Assembly (NCBI GenBank): GCA_027692465.1
Contig: JAQEYU010000002.1
Coordinates: 620,001-684,000 of the forward strand
Direction: 5' to 3'
DNA from: Enterococcaceae bacterium OF42-14pH9A
GTDB taxonomy: Bacteria > Bacillota > Bacilli > Lactobacillales > Enterococcaceae
DNA: 64,000 nucleotides
The notes beneath the pieces are model-generated. The model did no database searches. It was not told the origin of the DNA and saw nothing but the letters and a program-made list of their open reading frames with translations. This document shows positions 60,703-64,000 of this stretch, piece by piece. The number at the start of each line of letters is the position of its first letter. Positions within the stretch are counted from its first letter, which is position 1. The position numbers and the translations under genes were made by a program.

Positions 60703-61128
60703 ATGAACGATTCCATGATTTTTCAAGCTGCCAATACTGTTTCCCTGTTCTGCCGTCTGACAATCCATACCAAAAAAGAACTGCCGCTGCGTTCCAGTGA
60801 GATCGGTCTGCTGATCTATACTGTCAAGGCCGAAACACCGGTTACACCGGCGATGGCAGCCGACTATTTCAAAGTATCCAAACCCATGATTGCCGGTATG
60901 GTGAAGCATCTGGCTGCAGCCGGCTATTTGCAAAAGCAGCCTTCTCAAGAGGACAAGCGCAGCTACCTGCTGGTCCCCACACAGGCGGCCGAGCATCTGA
61001 CGAAATCCGTCTACGATGAATACTTCAAAGACATGCAGCTGCTGTCGGAAAACATGGGAGCTGCCCACTTCACCCGCTTGCTGCTGCTTTTGGATGAAGC
61101 CAACGATATCTTGTTGAAAAATAAATAA
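60703..61128 (+). CDS. MarR-family regulator
   Basis: 141 residues with a winged helix: TPAMAADYFKVSKPMIAGMV, KHLAAAGYLQKQPSQEDKRS, YLLVPT. AAAAAGGAG precedes ATG 60703. It lies 34 bp before the NmrA-like reductase gene in the same direction, and probably senses the reductase's substrate. No redox cysteine pattern of the OhrR type is seen. Confidence 0.88.
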   Translation: MNDSMIFQAANTVSLFCRLTIHTKKELPLRSSEIGLLIYTVKAETPVTPAMAADYFKVSKPMIAGMVKHLAAAGYLQKQPSQEDKRSYLLVPTQAAEHLTKSVYDEYFKDMQLLSENMGAAHFTRLLLLLDEANDILLKNK

Positions 61129-61162
61129 ACCATCACACCAGCGGATGGTCTGGAGGAAACCT

Positions 61163-62026
61163 ATGTCAAAAATCTTAGTAACCGGTGCCTTAGGAAATGT
61201 CGGCGGTTATGCAGCCGAACAACTAATCAAAAATAAAGAAGCCGTCGTCTGCGGAGATATCGATCCCAGCGCACTGAAGCAGCGTTATCAGGACAAAGCC
61301 GACTGTGTCTACTTTGACTTCACAGCACCCGCTACCTTTTCAGAAGCCCTGAAAGGTGTCGACCGGGTATTCATCATGCGCCCGCCGCATCTGGGTAAGC
61401 CGCAGGATCTGCAGCCCTTCATCGATTTTTTGAAAAGCAGCGACCAGATCCGGTTGACCGTCTTTTTGTCTCTTTTGGGAGTCGAAAAAAATCCAATCCC
61501 CCCTCACCATAAGATCGAAAAATTCATTGAAGCGGCTGGGCTGCCCTACTGCCATATTCGGCCGAGCTTTTTCATGCAAAATCTCAGCGGGGTCCACGCT
61601 TTTGAGATCAAGCATTTTGACCGTATCCTGGTTCCTGTCAAAAATGCCGTCACCAGCTTCATCGATGCGCAGGATATCGGCGAGCTCATTGCCACGGTCT
61701 TAAGCAATCCAACAGCTCACCAAAACACCGCTTATTCCGTTACCGGTCCGGCAGCAATCAACTATCAGGAGGCGGCCCGGATCATGACCGAAGAATTAGG
61801 ACGGCCCATCGCCTATGCTGATCCCAGTCCGACTTTTGCCAAAAAATACTGGCAACAAGTTCGCGGCTTGGATAAAAGCTACGTCACCGTGATGAGCATG
61901 TTATATCTGATGACCCGGATGGGCGGGGCCAAACAAGTCACCCGCGGCTTTCATGAGGTCATGGGCAGAGAACCCCGGACGTTCCGGGAATTTGTCAAAA
62001 ACAACCGCGCAGCCTGGCAGCCTTGA
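61163..62026 (+). CDS. NmrA/SDR-type NAD(P)-binding reductase
   Basis: 287 residues. Rossmann motif ILVTGALGNVGGYAAEQLI; no YxxxK catalytic pair of classical SDRs, which fits the NmrA/QorB/atypical group (VFIMRPPHLG, LPYCHIRPSFFMQNLSG, NTAYSVTGPAAINYQEAARI). Relatives reduce quinones or act as sensors. GGAGG lies 6 nt before ATG 61163; the longer frame from 61145 has no site. Paired with the MarR gene. Confidence 0.85.
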   Translation: MSKILVTGALGNVGGYAAEQLIKNKEAVVCGDIDPSALKQRYQDKADCVYFDFTAPATFSEALKGVDRVFIMRPPHLGKPQDLQPFIDFLKSSDQIRLTVFLSLLGVEKNPIPPHHKIEKFIEAAGLPYCHIRPSFFMQNLSGVHAFEIKHFDRILVPVKNAVTSFIDAQDIGELIATVLSNPTAHQNTAYSVTGPAAINYQEAARIMTEELGRPIAYADPSPTFAKKYWQQVRGLDKSYVTVMSMLYLMTRMGGAKQVTRGFHEVMGREPRTFREFVKNNRAAWQP

Positions 62027-62088
62027 TGCAGGAGTTGTCGGAGAGAGAGGCGCAAGCAGCCAGCAAATCGCGCTTGAATACACCTAAA

Positions 62089-62125
62089 AAGCCGGCAACC
62101 ATTCAGGCTGCCGGCTTCTTTTTAT
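62089..62125. terminator. Bidirectional terminator
   Basis: 12-bp stem AAGCCGGCAACC (62089-62100) with 62106-62117, 5-nt loop, T tract after it. It slightly overlaps the end of the LysM gene. Confidence 0.85.
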
Positions 62126-63960
62126 TTCACTTTCAGTGTCTGTCCGACATAAATCGTATCAGACTTCAGGTTGTTCAATTCCTTCAACTGGTTGACAGTC
62201 ATTCCGTGTTTTTCAGAGATCGACCACAATGAATCGCCGCTGACTACTTTATACGTTTGTGCTGCGCTGGTACTGCCGCCGGTATTGCCGGTATTAGCAG
62301 ATGCGCTGCTGCCTTTTTTCACGATGACCTGCTGCCCCGGGTAAATGAAATTGTCTTTGATGCCGTTCCACTGGATCAGCTGGTCCATGCTGATGCCGTA
62401 TTTATTGGCGATAAACCAGACAGAATCACCGGAGCGAACGGTATAATAGGAATTTCCCGTCGTCGCAGCGGAGCTGTTCGTTCCGCTGCTGCCGGTATTG
62501 GAAGTTCCGGTAGCCGGTTTATTCGTCGTATTGCCAGCCGAACTGCTGCTGCCGGACGTCGAGTCGCTACCCTTTTTCACAATCAGCTTTTGGCCCGGAT
62601 GGATCAGATTGTTCTTGATGCCGTTCCATTCTACCAACTGTGTCATGCTGATGCCGTGGTTGTTGGCAATCAGCCAGACGGAATCACCGGCTTTTACGGT
62701 GTAGTAGCTGTTCGTCGTTGCCGTACCTGTGCTTGAGCCGGAGCCAGTCGACGGTTTGGAGGTGCTTGGTTTTTCGGTCACATTGCCCGCCGAACTGCCG
62801 CCACCGGACGTTGAGCCACTGCCCTTTTTCACAATCAGCTTTTGGCCCGGGTGGATCAGATTGTTCTTGATGCCGTTCCATTCCACCAGCTGTGTCATGC
62901 TGATGCCGTGGTTGTTGGCGATCAACCAGACAGAATCACCGGCTTTTACGGTATAGTAGCTGTTCGTCGTTGTCGTACCGGAGCCGGTTGAACCGGAACC
63001 AGTCGACGGTTTGGAGGTGCTTGGTTTTTCGGTCACATTGCCCGCCGAGCTGCCGCCACCGGACGTCGAGCCGCTGCCCTTTTTCACGATCAGCTTTTGG
63101 CCCGGATGGATCAGATTGTTCTTGATGCCGTTCCATTCCACCAGCTGTGTCATGCTGATGCCGTGGTTGTTGGCGATCAGCCAGACAGAATCACCGGCTT
63201 TTACGGTGTAGTAGCTGTTCGTCGTTGCCGCACCGGAGCCGGTCGATCCGCCGTTATTATTACTGCCGGTGCTGGCTCCGCCGCCGGCACTGCCGCTGGC
63301 GGGGGTATCAAATCGAGTCAGATTATACGATTCAATGACATTGTTCAATGCCGTCGCATAGTGAGGGGCCGTCGCATAACGTCCCGTCAGCCAGGCAGTA
63401 GCGTCACGATAAGAAGAGCAGTTGCTCTTCCAGGCGCCGCGGTAGTAATGCTGCCCGCCGATAATCACATTGCGCAGGACACTGGCATTGTCTTCAAATG
63501 ACTGTTGAAAGGATGGATAATCCCGAAACGGCTCTTTCATGGTGACCCATTTGCCGTCCAAATATTCCTGGGTGTCCATGTAGACACTTTGTCCCTGGTA
63601 ACTGCCCTTGATCCCGAAAAGGTTATAATAAGGCGCTCGTGCCAAGGTGCTCTGGCCCCAGCCGCTCTCAACGATGGCCTGTGCGATCATAACTGATGCA
63701 AACAGATCATTTTTTTGTGCCACCGGCTGCGCATGGGCTGCAATCTCGGCGATAAAAGCACTGGTATTGGTGGCGCGGCTTGTCTGTCCGGCTTCCGCTG
63801 CCTCGGCTTTCACCGGTTCAGCCAAAGGAGCTGCCAATGAACAGGCTGTCAAAGTTGTGCCTACAATGGCCGTGCCCTTTCTCATCTGGCGGGACCACCG
63901 CCGTTTTTCTTCTAATTTTCGCCGCTCTTTGCGGGAAACCAACTGTCCAACGTTTTCCAT
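62122..63960 (-). CDS. Cell-wall glucosaminidase (GH73) with five LysM repeats
   Basis: 612 residues. A long basic signal peptide with a hydrophobic core ([18 protein letters not shown]) and cut near AEA; GH73 domain at about 70-215 with catalytic Glu in [15 protein letters not shown] and [12 protein letters not shown]; then five LysM domains ([20 protein letters not shown] in the first three, [40 protein letters not shown]) joined by Ser/Thr/Gly/Pro linkers. It cuts GlcNAc linkages in peptidoglycan, as AtlA and muramidase-2 of enterococci. GGAGG precedes ATG 63960; the frame's five extra codons lie before that. Confidence 0.94.
   Translation of the reverse strand: MENVGQLVSRKERRKLEEKRRWSRQMRKGTAIVGTTLTACSLAAPLAEPVKAEAAEAGQTSRATNTSAFIAEIAAHAQPVAQKNDLFASVMIAQAIVESGWGQSTLARAPYYNLFGIKGSYQGQSVYMDTQEYLDGKWVTMKEPFRDYPSFQQSFEDNASVLRNVIIGGQHYYRGAWKSNCSSYRDATAWLTGRYATAPHYATALNNVIESYNLTRFDTPASGSAGGGASTGSNNNGGSTGSGAATTNSYYTVKAGDSVWLIANNHGISMTQLVEWNGIKNNLIHPGQKLIVKKGSGSTSGGGSSAGNVTEKPSTSKPSTGSGSTGSGTTTTNSYYTVKAGDSVWLIANNHGISMTQLVEWNGIKNNLIHPGQKLIVKKGSGSTSGGGSSAGNVTEKPSTSKPSTGSGSSTGTATTNSYYTVKAGDSVWLIANNHGISMTQLVEWNGIKNNLIHPGQKLIVKKGSDSTSGSSSSAGNTTNKPATGTSNTGSSGTNSSAATTGNSYYTVRSGDSVWFIANKYGISMDQLIQWNGIKDNFIYPGQQVIVKKGSSASANTGNTGGSTSAAQTYKVVSGDSLWSISEKHGMTVNQLKELNNLKSDTIYVGQTLKVK
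62560..63215 (-). repeat. Near-identical tandem DNA repeats coding LysM 1-3
   Basis: Three units, period about 252-255 bp (one LysM plus linker), almost identical in DNA including synonymous sites; units 4 and 5 are diverged. Such homogeneity implies recent duplication or gene conversion and can change copy number. Confidence 0.85.
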
Positions 63961-64000
63961 TCTTTTCCTCCTCACACAAATGCTTCAAGCAGTCATACAG

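Noticed and set aside
1..64000. CRISPR arrays, rRNA, tRNA, prophage
   Set aside because: No regular short repeats with spacers, no rRNA or tRNA sequence and no phage structural genes were seen.

Overview
The window looks like a chromosomal segment of a low-to-mid GC lactic acid bacterium, most likely an Enterococcus or close relative. The support is an L-lysine-type MurE, a glucosaminidase with five LysM repeats built like enterococcal autolysins, a leucine T-box ahead of leuS, strong AGGAGG ribosome sites, CcpA-type cre sites and a lactococcin-972 type bacteriocin locus. No rRNA, tRNA, CRISPR array, phage or transposase gene was seen.

Layout. 1-1.2 kb: end of an RluA-type pseudouridine synthase and a universal stress protein. 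1.2-9.9 kb: a cytosolic high-mannose glycan module (ROK kinase, GH38, GH125, divergent GntR/LacI hybrid regulator, GH92) with palindromic operators. 10-16.2 kb: a composite of two repeat families, then an AT-richer bacteriocin locus (ABC exporter, membrane protein, lactococcin-972-like peptide, a second secreted peptide) and a divergent LytTR two-component system. 16.2-31.8 kb: mostly core genes: an RHH protein, SPFH protein, two XRE/membrane-protein modules, CHAP protein, methyltransferase, RsuA-type synthase, P-type ATPase, Mga-like regulator, Nudix hydrolase, MurJ/YtgP-type flippase and MurE. 32-37.6 kb: an AT-richer insert with a membrane terpene-cyclase-like protein, an unrecognised partner, and a TetR-controlled ABC-2 exporter. 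38.2-40.1 kb: isochorismatase-type hydrolase, small unknown protein, esterase. 40.3-49.1 kb: arabinan or arabino-oligosaccharide use (three GH43 enzymes, DUF624, ABC importer, ArsR-type regulator). 49.2-55.4 kb: glycerol/dihydroxyacetone use (GldA, DhaM, DhaK, DhaL, Fe-ADH) with a divergent PocR/AraC regulator. 55.5-64 kb: AraC/GyrI regulator, lipoprotein, leuS with its T-box, MarR plus NmrA-like reductase, LysM autolysin.

The strongest unlisted signal is two families of small non-coding inverted-repeat elements flanked by TA. Family A (about 156-159 bp, 18-bp terminal inverted repeat) has three full copies and three decayed ones. Family B (about 129 bp) has three copies. They sit just beside stop codons, inside a terminator hairpin, in a 5' leader and next to each other. 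They look like MITEs moved by an IS630/Tc1-type transposase that is not in the window.

The other notable items are the lactococcin-972-like locus with a terminator between bacteriocin and membrane gene and an extra secreted peptide beside a two-component system, and the PaxB-like membrane terpene cyclase paired with an unknown protein. All assignments rest on reading motifs and gene order; no database search was run.
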